DNA from: Pseudomonas sp. GOM7 | Lineage (GTDB): Bacteria; Pseudomonadota; Gammaproteobacteria; Pseudomonadales; Pseudomonadaceae | Assembly: GCF_026723825.1 (NCBI RefSeq) | Contig: NZ_CP113519.1 | Location: forward strand, 4,340,001 to 4,404,000 | Length of the DNA stretch: 64,000 bases | Direction of reading: 5' to 3' | Shown here: positions 55,179 through 63,068 of the stretch, piece after piece | Layout: every line of letters begins with the position of its first letter | Numbering within the stretch: the stretch's first letter is position 1 | Program-made: the position numbers and the translations under genes | Notes under the pieces: model-generated | The model's input: only the letters and a program-made list of their open reading frames with translations | What the model was told of the DNA's origin: nothing | Databases searched by the model: none

Positions 55179-56777
55179 ATGCGCAAGAACGCCATTATCC
55201 AGGCTTTGCTTACCGCTGGGCTGATTGCCAGCGCCCCCCTCGCCAGCGCCGCCAACCTGGTGTTCTGCTCCGAGGGCAGCCCCGCCGGCTTCGATCCGGC
55301 CCTGTACACCACCGGCACCGATTTCGACGCTTCGGCGGAAACCATCTTCAACCGCCTGACCCAGTTCGAGCGCGGCGGCACCAAGGTTCAGCCCGGCCTG
55401 GCAGAAAGCTGGACAGTCTCGGACGACGGCCTGATCTACACCTTCAAGCTGCGCCCCGAGGTGAAGTTCCACACCACCGACTACTTCAAGCCCAGCCGCG
55501 AATTCAACGCCGACGACGTGCTGTTCACCTTCGAGCGCATGCTCGACAAGGATCATCCGTTCCGCAAGGCCTACCCCAGCGAGTTCCCCTACTTCACCGA
55601 CATGGGCATGGACAGCAACATCGCCAAGGTGGAGAAGCTAGACGACATGACCGTGCGCTTCACCCTCAACCAGGTGGATGCCGCCTTCATCCAGAACCTG
55701 GCCATGAGCTTCGCCTCGATCCAGTCCGCCGAGTATGCCGACCAGCTTCTCAAGGCTGGCAAGGCCGCCGACATCAACCAGAAGCCCATTGGTACCGGCC
55801 CCTTCGTGTTCAGCCGCTACCAGAAGGACGCGGTGATCCGTTACAAGGGTAACAAGGACTACTGGAAACCCGAGGACGTGAAGATCGACAACCTGATCTT
55901 CGCCATCAACACCGACGCCTCGGTGCGCATGCAGAAGCTCAAGGCCGGCGAATGCCATGTCACCCTGTTTCCGCGCCCGGCGGACATCGAGTCGCTGAAG
56001 AAGGATGCCAACCTGCAGATGCCCGAGCAGGCCGGTTTCAACGTCGGCTATATCGCCTACAACGTCACCCACCCGCCGCTGGACAAGCTGGAAGTGCGCG
56101 AAGCGCTGGACATGGCGGTGAACAAGCCGGCTATCCTCAACGCGGTGTACCAGAGTTCTGGGCAACTGGCGGTCAACGGCATGCCGCCGACCCAGTGGTC
56201 GTATAACGAAGACATCCAGGATCCGCCCTTCGATCCGAAAAAGGCCAAGGAGCTGCTCAAGGCCGCTGGCGTCAAGGAAGGCACCGAGATCACCCTGTGG
56301 GCCATGCCGGTGCAGCGCCCGTACAACCCCAACGCCAAGCAGATCGCCGAGATGCTGCAGGCCGACTGGGCCAAGATCGGCATCAAGGCGCGCATCGTCA
56401 GCTACGAATGGGGCGAGTACCTCAAGCGTGCCAAGGCCGGCGAGCACGACGCCATGCTAATCGGCTGGAGCGGCGACAACGGTGACCCGGACAACTGGCT
56501 CGGCACCCTCTACGGCTGCGATGCGGTCGACGGCAACAACTTCTCCAAGTGGTGCTTCGAGGACTACGACAAGCTGGTCAAGGCCGCCAAGCGCACCACC
56601 GATGTGGACAAGCGCACCGAGCTGTACCAGCAGGCGCAGGTGATCCTCAAGCGCGAGGTGCCCATCACCCCGCTGGCGCACTCCACTGTGTACCAGCCGA
56701 TGCGCAAGGAAGTGCATGACTTCCGCATCAGTCCCTTCGCGCTGAACTCCTTCTACGGCGTAAGCATCGACAAGTAG
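55179..56777 (+). CDS. dppA1: Dipeptide ABC transporter substrate-binding protein 1
   Basis: A 532-residue periplasmic SBP family 5 protein with signal peptide MRKNAIIQALLTAGLIASAPLASAA. Conserved segments: FNADDVLFTFERML, NQKPIGTGPFVFSRY and IGWSGDNGDPDNWL. Delivers dipeptides to DppBCDF. ATGs at 55176 and 55179 are both possible; GATGAGG is better spaced for 55179. First of a six-gene dpp operon; a 200-bp upstream gap holds its promoter but I see no clear boxes. Confidence 0.93.
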   Translation: MRKNAIIQALLTAGLIASAPLASAANLVFCSEGSPAGFDPALYTTGTDFDASAETIFNRLTQFERGGTKVQPGLAESWTVSDDGLIYTFKLRPEVKFHTTDYFKPSREFNADDVLFTFERMLDKDHPFRKAYPSEFPYFTDMGMDSNIAKVEKLDDMTVRFTLNQVDAAFIQNLAMSFASIQSAEYADQLLKAGKAADINQKPIGTGPFVFSRYQKDAVIRYKGNKDYWKPEDVKIDNLIFAINTDASVRMQKLKAGECHVTLFPRPADIESLKKDANLQMPEQAGFNVGYIAYNVTHPPLDKLEVREALDMAVNKPAILNAVYQSSGQLAVNGMPPTQWSYNEDIQDPPFDPKKAKELLKAAGVKEGTEITLWAMPVQRPYNPNAKQIAEMLQADWAKIGIKARIVSYEWGEYLKRAKAGEHDAMLIGWSGDNGDPDNWLGTLYGCDAVDGNNFSKWCFEDYDKLVKAAKRTTDVDKRTELYQQAQVILKREVPITPLAHSTVYQPMRKEVHDFRISPFALNSFYGVSIDK

Positions 56778-56787
56778 TGATGCGTGC

Positions 56788-56805
56788 GGCGCCCGTGAGG
56801 GCGCC
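56788..56805 (+). terminator. Intercistronic hairpin dppA1-dppA2
   Basis: GGCGCCC-GTGA-GGGCGCC, perfect 7-bp stem 10 nt after dppA1. Such hairpins usually protect the binding-protein mRNA and lower expression downstream. Confidence 0.55.
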
Positions 56806-56821
56806 GTCTTGAGGAGTTCCC

Positions 56822-58423
56822 ATGCCAACCCTGCCTTTTCTACGTGCCGGCCTGGTGCTGGCCGCGCTATTTACCGGGCCCGTGCTGGCTGCCAGCGACA
56901 GCCTGGTGGTGTGCACGGAAGCCAGCCCCGAGGGCTTCGACATCGTCCAGTACACCGCTGCAGTAACCGCCGATGCCTCGGCGGAAACCCTGTTCGAGCG
57001 CCTGGTAGCCTTCGCTCCCGGCAGCAGCGAGATCGTCCCGGCCCTGGCGCAGAGCTGGACGATCAGCGATGACGGCCTGAGCTACATCTTCACCTTGCGC
57101 CAGGGAGTGAAGTTTCACGGCAACGCGGATTTCACCCCGAGCCGAGACTTCAACGCCGACGATGTGCTGTGGAGCTTTCAGCGCCAGCTCGACCCCAACC
57201 ACCCCTGGCACAAGCTGTCGCCACGTGGCTTTCCCTTCGCCGAGGCCATGGGCCTGGCGCAGTTGATCGAGCGCATCGACAAGCTCGACGAGCACCGCGT
57301 ACGCTTCGTACTCAAGCATCCGGAAGCGCCCTTCCTGGCCAATCTGGCCATGGGTTTCGCTTCCATCTACTCGGCCGAGTACGCCGATCATCTACTCGCC
57401 GTCGGCACGCCCGAGCGCCTCAATAGCCAGCCAATCGGCACCGGCCCATTCATCTTCGAGCGCTATGCCAAGGATGCCCAGGTGCGTTTTCGCGCCAACC
57501 CCGACTACTGGGACGGCCCGCCCCAGATCAAGCGATTGCTGCTGGCCATAACCCCCGAGCCCAACGTGCGCCAGCAGCGGCTCAAGGCCGGCGACTGCCA
57601 GGTCGCCCTGTACCCGCGCCCGGTAGACATCCCCGAACTCAAACGCGACCCGCGCCTGCAGGTGCTGGAGCTGGACTCGCTGCTGACCGCCTACATCGGC
57701 ATCAACACCCGCCACCCACCACTGGATGACGTGCGCGTGCGCCAGGCGCTGAACCTGGCCTTCGACAAGGCCACCTATGTTCGCGCGCAGTTCGGCGAAG
57801 GCAACGCCACGCCGGCCGTGGCGCCCTATCCGAGCACCCTGTGGGGCAGCGACCCGACGCTGCAGGACTGGCCACACGACCCCGAGCGCGCCCGTCAGTT
57901 GCTGGCCCTGGCCGGCCTTGGCGAGGGTTTCAAGCTGTCGATCTGGACCCGCCCAGGCGGTGGCCCGACCAACCCCAACCCCGGCATCGGCGCGCAGATG
58001 CTGCAGGCCGATCTCGCCGCCGTCGGCATTCAGAGCGACATCCGTGTGTTCGAGTGGGGCGAACTGATCAAACGGGCCAAGAATGGCGAGCATGACCTGG
58101 TATTCATGGGCTGGGCCGGCGACAACGGTGACCCGGACAACTTCCTCACCCCCAACCTGTCCTGCGCCGCCGCCGAAAGTGGCGAAAACCAGGCCGGCTG
58201 GTGCGACGAGACCTTCGATGCCCTGATCACCCAGGCGCGCCAGGAGCCCGAACAGAGCAAACGCGCCGCACTCTATCGCCAGGCACTGGCGATCTTCCAT
58301 GAGCAGGCGCCGTGGATTGCCCTGGCCCACCCTAAGCAGTTCGCAGTCATCCGCAAGGGCATCGAGGGCTTCGTGCTCAGCCCGCTGGGCTCGAACAATT
58401 TCGCTCGGGTGAAGCTGCAGTGA
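56822..58423 (+). CDS. dppA2: Dipeptide ABC transporter substrate-binding protein 2
   Basis: A 533-residue SBP5 protein, signal peptide MPTLPFLRAGLVLAALFTGPVLAA. Clear paralogue of dppA1 (FNADDVLWSFQRQLD, NSQPIGTGPFIFERY, FMGWAGDNGDPDNFL). The duplication suggests different peptide preferences sharing one permease. TTGAGGAGTTCCC precedes the ATG. Its TGA is overlapped by a GTG that opens a repeat-filled frame running to dppB. Confidence 0.92.
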   Translation: MPTLPFLRAGLVLAALFTGPVLAASDSLVVCTEASPEGFDIVQYTAAVTADASAETLFERLVAFAPGSSEIVPALAQSWTISDDGLSYIFTLRQGVKFHGNADFTPSRDFNADDVLWSFQRQLDPNHPWHKLSPRGFPFAEAMGLAQLIERIDKLDEHRVRFVLKHPEAPFLANLAMGFASIYSAEYADHLLAVGTPERLNSQPIGTGPFIFERYAKDAQVRFRANPDYWDGPPQIKRLLLAITPEPNVRQQRLKAGDCQVALYPRPVDIPELKRDPRLQVLELDSLLTAYIGINTRHPPLDDVRVRQALNLAFDKATYVRAQFGEGNATPAVAPYPSTLWGSDPTLQDWPHDPERARQLLALAGLGEGFKLSIWTRPGGGPTNPNPGIGAQMLQADLAAVGIQSDIRVFEWGELIKRAKNGEHDLVFMGWAGDNGDPDNFLTPNLSCAAAESGENQAGWCDETFDALITQARQEPEQSKRAALYRQALAIFHEQAPWIALAHPKQFAVIRKGIEGFVLSPLGSNNFARVKLQ

Positions 58424-58443
58424 GCCGTCCGCGCCAAGCCTTT

Positions 58444-58492
58444 GTGGGAGGGGCTTTAGCCGCGAACCTATCGCCGCTGAAGCGCCTCCCAC
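58444..58492. repeat. R4 palindrome
   Basis: GTGGGAGGGGCTTTAGCCGC... and ...GCCGCTGAAGCGCCTCCCAC arms with a short loop. The same family is at 62919-62970. Confidence 0.8.
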
Positions 58493-58517
58493 GAGGCGCA
58501 TACCGATCCACCAATGC

Positions 58518-58538
58518 CCCGGATTGCATCCGGGCTAC
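58518..58538. repeat. R1 single arm
   Basis: One complete 21-nt R1 arm ending ATCCGGGCTAC, with no partner nearby. Confidence 0.7.
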
Positions 58539-58607
58539 GCAATGCCCAAAACAACGCCGAGCCATGCAGCCCGGTGCGTACATACCGTCATGGAGTAGAA
58601 CCGCCTG

Positions 58608-59618
58608 ATGCTGTCATTCATCGCCAGACGCCTGGGGCTGCTGATCCCCACCTTCTTCGGCGTCACCCTGCTGACCTTCGCGCTGATCCGCCTGATTCCC
58701 GGTGATCCGGTGGAAGTGATGATGGGCGAGCGTCGCGTCGACCCCGAGATGCATGCCCAGGCCATGGAGCGCCTGGGTCTGAACAAGCCGCTGTACGCGC
58801 AGTATCTCGACTATATCGGCCAACTCGCCCAGGGTGACCTGGGCAAATCGCTGCGCTCGAACGTGGGCGTCTGGAACGAGTTCATCACCCTGTTCCCGGC
58901 CACCCTCGAACTGTCCCTGGCCGCCCTGCTGTTCGCCGGCACTCTGGGCCTGATCGCCGGCGTGGTCGCCGCGCTCAAACGCGGCTCGCTGTTGGATCAC
59001 GGAGTGATGGGCATAGCCCTGACCGGCTACTCCATGCCGATTTTCTGGTGGGGCCTGCTGCTGATCATGTTCTTCTCGGTGAACCTGGGCTGGACGCCGG
59101 TTTCCGGGCGCATCGACCTGCTTTACGACATCCCGCCGGTGACCGGCTTCATGCTCATCGACACCCTGCTGGCCGACGAGCCCGGCGCCTTCACCGATGC
59201 CCTGCGTCACCTGATTCTGCCGGCCATCGTGCTCGGCACCATCCCGCTGGCGGTGATCGCCCGCATGACCCGCTCGGCCATGCTCGAAGTGCTGCGCGAG
59301 GACTATATCCGCACCGCGCGGGCCAAGGGCCTGTCGCCGGCGCGGGTGGTGTTCGTGCACGGCCTGCGCAACGCGCTGATCCCGGTGCTGACCGTGTTCG
59401 GCCTGCAGGTCGGCGCTCTGCTGGCCGGCGCGGTGCTGACCGAAACCATCTTTTCCTGGCCGGGTATCGGCCAATGGCTGATCGAAGCCATCCGCGCCCG
59501 CGACTACCCGGTGGTGCAGAACGGCATCCTGCTGATCGCCTGCCTGGTGATCCTGGTCAACTTCACCGTGGATGTCCTCTATGGCCTGGCCAATCCACGT
59601 ATTCGTCATCAGAAGTAA
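58608..59618 (+). CDS. dppB: Dipeptide ABC transporter permease DppB
   Basis: A 336-residue permease with six predicted membrane helices, N-terminal RLGLLIPTFFGVTLLTFALIRLIPGDPV and the EAA coupling loop DYIRTARAKGLSPARVVFVHGLRNALIPV. Forms the channel with DppC. Confidence 0.95.
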   Translation: MLSFIARRLGLLIPTFFGVTLLTFALIRLIPGDPVEVMMGERRVDPEMHAQAMERLGLNKPLYAQYLDYIGQLAQGDLGKSLRSNVGVWNEFITLFPATLELSLAALLFAGTLGLIAGVVAALKRGSLLDHGVMGIALTGYSMPIFWWGLLLIMFFSVNLGWTPVSGRIDLLYDIPPVTGFMLIDTLLADEPGAFTDALRHLILPAIVLGTIPLAVIARMTRSAMLEVLREDYIRTARAKGLSPARVVFVHGLRNALIPVLTVFGLQVGALLAGAVLTETIFSWPGIGQWLIEAIRARDYPVVQNGILLIACLVILVNFTVDVLYGLANPRIRHQK

Positions 59619-59628
59619 GGAAGGCGTG

Positions 59629-59751
59629 ATGAATCGTCTCGTAGGGTGTCGCGGGGCCGCCCAGGCTGTGCGCACCATGATTGTGGGTCAACATTCGGTG
59701 CGCACAGCGCACCCTACCAAGTTCATCTTCATGGAGGGGGCATACCCATGA
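59629..59751 (+). other. Short open frame through an R2 repeat, dppB-dppC gap
   Basis: 40 codons from an ATG with AAGGAAGGCGTG upstream to a TGA overlapping the dppC ATG (ATGA). It crosses R2. No protein signature; see findings. Confidence 0.3.
59641..59717. repeat. R2 palindromic repeat pair in the dpp operon
   Basis: Starts GTAGGGTG and ends GCGCACAGCGCACCCTAC. The left arm is interrupted by about 18 nt (TCGCGGGGCCGCCCAGGC). Confidence 0.75.
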
Positions 59752-60650
59752 CCACCGCCACCACTATCGACCAGAGCCTGCTCTACCCCTCGCCGCTCAA
59801 GGAGTTCTGGCAGGCCTTCGCGCAAAACACCGGTGCCCTCGGCGGCCTGGCGTTCATGACCCTGCTGGTGTTCTGCGCGCTGTTCGCCCCCTGGGTCGCA
59901 CCGCACGCCCCCAGCGAGCAGTACCGCGACTTCCTGCTCACCCCGCCGGTGTGGCTGGAAGGTGGCCAATGGCAGTTCCTGCTCGGCACCGACGAGCTGG
60001 GCCGCGACATGCTCTCGCGGCTGATCCATGGCGCACGCCTGTCACTGCTGATCGGCCTGGCCTCGGTGCTGATGTCGCTGATCCCCGGCATCCTCCTGGG
60101 CCTGGTCGCCGGCTTCTTCCCGCGCCTGTTCGGCCCCGGCATCATGCGCCTGATGGACATCATGCTGGCCCTGCCCTCGCTGCTGCTGGCGGTGGCCATC
60201 GTCGCCATCCTCGGCCCGGGGCTGATCAACACCATCTTCGCCATCGCCATCGTCTCGCTGCCGTCCTACGTGCGCCTGACCCGCGCCGCGGTGATGAGCG
60301 AGCTGAACCGCGACTACGTCACCGCCGCGAAACTGGCCGGTGCCAGCCTGCCACGGCTGATGTTCGTCACCGTGCTGCCCAACTGCATGGCGCCGTTGAT
60401 CGTGCAGGCCACCCTGAGCTTCTCCTCGGCCATTCTCGATGCCGCCGCCCTGGGTTTTCTCGGCCTTGGCGTGCAACCGCCGACACCCGAGTGGGGCACC
60501 ATGCTGGCCTCGGCACGCGACTACATCGAACGCGCCTGGTGGGTGGTGACACTGCCCGGCCAAGCCATCCTGCTCAGCGTGCTGGCGATCAACCTGATGG
60601 GCGATGGCCTGCGCGACGCGCTCGACCCGAAACTCAAGAATGCGCAATGA
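59748..60650 (+). CDS. dppC: Dipeptide ABC transporter permease DppC
   Basis: A 300-residue permease with six predicted helices; conserved GTDELGRDMLSRLIHGARLSL and EAA loop DYVTAAKLAGASLPRLMFVTVLPN. The ATG at 59748 follows ATGGAGGGGGC; the longer frame crosses a repeat. Partner of DppB. Confidence 0.94.
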   Translation: MTTATTIDQSLLYPSPLKEFWQAFAQNTGALGGLAFMTLLVFCALFAPWVAPHAPSEQYRDFLLTPPVWLEGGQWQFLLGTDELGRDMLSRLIHGARLSLLIGLASVLMSLIPGILLGLVAGFFPRLFGPGIMRLMDIMLALPSLLLAVAIVAILGPGLINTIFAIAIVSLPSYVRLTRAAVMSELNRDYVTAAKLAGASLPRLMFVTVLPNCMAPLIVQATLSFSSAILDAAALGFLGLGVQPPTPEWGTMLASARDYIERAWWVVTLPGQAILLSVLAINLMGDGLRDALDPKLKNAQ

Positions 60651-60674
60651 GGAGCCCGGAATGAGTAACCGCAT

Positions 60675-60721
60675 AGTCCGGATGCAATCCGGAGCATTCT
60701 CGGTGCGCACGGCGCACCCTA
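60675..60721. repeat. Degenerate R1 core followed by an R2 half
   Basis: TCCGGATGCAATCCGGAGCA is a shortened R1 core; CGGTGCGCACGGCGCACCCT is an R2 right arm. Confidence 0.6.
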
Positions 60722-60753
60722 CCTCTGCAGTGATGCCAATACCTCGCCGCTCC

Positions 60754-60826
60754 GTAGGGTGGATGACGCTCTGTTCATCCACCCTGAACGCACGACGGTG
60801 GACGGGTGAAGCGTCGTCCACCCTAC
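60754..60826. repeat. R5 palindromic repeat
   Basis: GTAGGGTGGATGACGC ... GCGTCGTCCACCCTAC arms with an internal partial repeat of the arm. It ends 16 bp before the dppD ATG. Confidence 0.75.
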
Positions 60827-60842
60827 GCCTGGAGGCACGCCC

Positions 60843-61799
60843 ATGAGCCTGCTGAATATCCGCAATCTGTCCGTACGCTTCGGCTCCGCCATGCCGGTGG
60901 TCGATAGCCTCGACCTGAGCGTGGACAAGGGCGAGGTGCTGGCCATAGTCGGTGAGTCCGGCTCCGGCAAGTCGGTGACCATGATGGCGCTGATGGGCCT
61001 GATCGATGCCCCCGGTATCGTCCAGGCCGACTGCATGCAGTTCGACGGCACCGACATGCTGCGCCTGAAAGGCCGGCAGCGCCGGCAAGTCGTCGGCAAG
61101 GATCTGGCCATGGTCTTCCAGGATCCCATGACCGCCCTCAACCCCAGCTACACCGTGGGTTTCCAGATCGAGGAAGTACTGCGCCAGCACCTCGGCCTCA
61201 AGGGTAAGGCGGCACGCGCCCGCGCCCTGGAGCTGTTGGAGCGGGTAGAAATTCCCGCTGCCGCCAGCCGCCTCGACGCTTACCCACACCAGCTTTCCGG
61301 GGGTATGAGCCAGCGCGTGGCGATTGCCATGGCGATTGCCGCCGAGCCCAAACTACTGATCGCCGACGAGCCCACCACGGCGCTGGACGTGACCATCCAG
61401 GCGCAGATCATGGAGCTGCTGCTGAGCCTGCAACGCGACCAGGGCATGGCCCTGGTGCTGATCACCCACGACCTGGCAGTGGTCGCCGAGACCGCCCAGC
61501 GCGTCTGCGTGATGTATGCCGGCCAAGCGGTGGAGCTGGGCCAGGTGCCGACCCTGTTCGACGCCCCCAGCCACCCCTATACCGAGGCGCTGCTCAAAGC
61601 CATCCCGGAACACAGCGCAGGTGCCAGCCGCCTGGCCACCCTGCCCGGCATCGTCCCCGGCCGCTATGACCGCCCACTGGGCTGCCTGTTGTCGCCGCGC
61701 TGCCCCTACGTGCAGGAGCGCTGCCACCAGCAACGCCCGACGCTGGACGAACATGCCCGTGGCGCCGCGCGCTGCTTCTTTCCCCTGGAGGTGGCCTGA
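60843..61799 (+). CDS. dppD: Dipeptide ABC transporter ATPase DppD
   Basis: A 318-residue ABC ATPase: Walker A GESGSGKS, signature LSGGMSQR, Walker B LLIADEPTTALD, and the C-terminal oligopeptide-transporter cysteine cluster CLLSPRCPYVQERC that holds an iron-sulfur or metal site in this family. CTGGAGGCACGCCC precedes the ATG. Overlaps dppF (TGATG). Confidence 0.95.
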   Translation: MSLLNIRNLSVRFGSAMPVVDSLDLSVDKGEVLAIVGESGSGKSVTMMALMGLIDAPGIVQADCMQFDGTDMLRLKGRQRRQVVGKDLAMVFQDPMTALNPSYTVGFQIEEVLRQHLGLKGKAARARALELLERVEIPAAASRLDAYPHQLSGGMSQRVAIAMAIAAEPKLLIADEPTTALDVTIQAQIMELLLSLQRDQGMALVLITHDLAVVAETAQRVCVMYAGQAVELGQVPTLFDAPSHPYTEALLKAIPEHSAGASRLATLPGIVPGRYDRPLGCLLSPRCPYVQERCHQQRPTLDEHARGAARCFFPLEVA

Positions 61800-62767
61800 T
61801 GAGCAACGTACTCGAAGCCCGTGAGCTGACCCGCCACTACAGCGTTTCGCGCGGCCTGTTCAAACCGGCAGCCACGCTGCAGGCACTCAATGGCGTGTCC
61901 TTCACGCTGGCGGCCGGCAAGACCCTGGCGGTGGTCGGCGAGTCCGGCTGTGGCAAGTCCACCCTGGCCCGTGCCCTGACCCTGATCGAGCAGCCCAGCG
62001 CCGGCAGCCTGCAGATTGCCGGGCGCGAAGTGGCCGGCGCCAGCAAGGCCGAGCGCAAGCAACTGCGCCGCGACGTACAGATGGTGTTTCAGAACCCCTA
62101 CGCCTCGCTCAATCCCCGGCAGAAGATCGGCGATCAACTGGCCGAACCGCTGCTGATCAACACCGAGCTGTCGCGCGCCGAGCGCCGCGACAAGGTGCAG
62201 GCGATGATGCAGCAGGTGGGCCTGCGCCCCGAGCACTACGCGCGCTACCCGCACATGTTCTCCGGCGGCCAGCGCCAGCGCATCGCCCTGGCCCGCGCCA
62301 TGATGCTGCAGCCCAAGGTGCTGGTGGCGGACGAGCCGACCTCGGCGCTGGACGTGTCGATCCAGGCCCAGGTGCTCAACCTGTTCATGGATCTGCAGGA
62401 GCAGTTCGACACCGGCTACGTGTTCATCTCGCACAACCTCGCCGTGGTGCGCCATGTCGCCGACGAGGTGCTGGTGATGTACCTCGGCCGCCCGGCGGAA
62501 ATGGGCCCGGCCGAAGCGCTGTACAGCCGGCCATTGCACCCCTACACCCGTGCTTTGCTGTCGGCGACGCCGGCGATTCACCCCGACCCGAACAAGCCCA
62601 GGGTGAAGATCAGCGGCGAGCTGCCCAACCCGCTCGACCCGCCGTCGGGCTGCGCCTTCCACAAGCGCTGCCCGCATGCCGACGAGCGCTGCAGCAGCGA
62701 GCGCCCCGAGCTGAGGCTGATCGATGCCCGCCAGGTGGCTTGCCACCATGTCGAGCGGATCGTCTGA
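61799..62767 (+). CDS. dppF: Dipeptide ABC transporter ATPase DppF
   Basis: A 322-residue ABC ATPase: Walker A GESGCGKS, signature FSGGQRQR, Walker B VLVADEPTSALD, C-terminal CAFHKRCPHADERC. Second ATPase of the dipeptide importer; last gene of the operon. Confidence 0.95.
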   Translation: MSNVLEARELTRHYSVSRGLFKPAATLQALNGVSFTLAAGKTLAVVGESGCGKSTLARALTLIEQPSAGSLQIAGREVAGASKAERKQLRRDVQMVFQNPYASLNPRQKIGDQLAEPLLINTELSRAERRDKVQAMMQQVGLRPEHYARYPHMFSGGQRQRIALARAMMLQPKVLVADEPTSALDVSIQAQVLNLFMDLQEQFDTGYVFISHNLAVVRHVADEVLVMYLGRPAEMGPAEALYSRPLHPYTRALLSATPAIHPDPNKPRVKISGELPNPLDPPSGCAFHKRCPHADERCSSERPELRLIDARQVACHHVERIV

Positions 62768-62803
62768 CACGTGAGTATTGCTGCGCGGCGCGGTGCCAGC
62801 CCT

Positions 62804-62883
62804 TTTCGCGGCTGAAGCCGCTCCTACCGGTCAGGTGTGCTCGGCATCTTTCTGCTTTGGGAGCGGTTTCAGCGAGAAACCCT
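62804..62883. repeat. R4-like inverted repeat
   Basis: CGCGGCTGAAGCCGCTCCTACC and, in inverse, GGGAGCGGTTTCAGCGAGAA. Diverged long hairpin downstream of dppF; may stop transcription. Confidence 0.6.
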
Positions 62884-62918
62884 AGCCTGACGCCAATCGA
62901 TCAGCACAACACGACCCC

Positions 62919-62970
62919 GTGGGAGGGGCTTTAGCCGCGACAAAAAACTCGCGGCTAAAGCCCCTCCTAC
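62919..62970. repeat. R4 palindrome, 22-bp arms
   Basis: GTGGGAGGGGCTTTAGCCGC... and its complement with one mismatch and an 8-nt loop. The rest of the 300-bp dppF-ada gap shows no gene. Confidence 0.85.
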
Positions 62971-63068
62971 CGATCACGCCACGATTCGGTTTGAAAGCGC
63001 GATACGGATTGGCAGACGGCGAAGCGCGCAGGACAATCCAGCTATCGTCATTAAATGGAGCGCGCGCC

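Larger units (their letters stand above)
58420..58608 (+). other. Open frame through repeats, dppA2-dppB gap
   Basis: 62 codons from GTG (overlapping the dppA2 stop) to TGA overlapping the dppB ATG (TGATG). The frame crosses R4 (58444-58492) and an R1 half. No protein signature. Either chance in GC-rich DNA or a coupling frame; see findings. Confidence 0.25.
60661..60846 (+). other. Open frame through three repeats, dppC-dppD gap
   Basis: 61 codons from ATGAG with GGAG 6 nt upstream to a TGA overlapping the dppD ATG (ATGA). Passes through degenerate R1, half R2 and R5. No protein signature; see findings. Confidence 0.3.

Noticed and set aside
56822..58423. dppA2 as a decayed duplicate
   Set aside because: Full length, intact signal peptide and all SBP5 motifs present.
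62768..63068. tRNA or small RNA gene in the dppF-ada gap
   Set aside because: No tRNA cloverleaf or conserved arms; the gap is explained by two R4-type hairpins.
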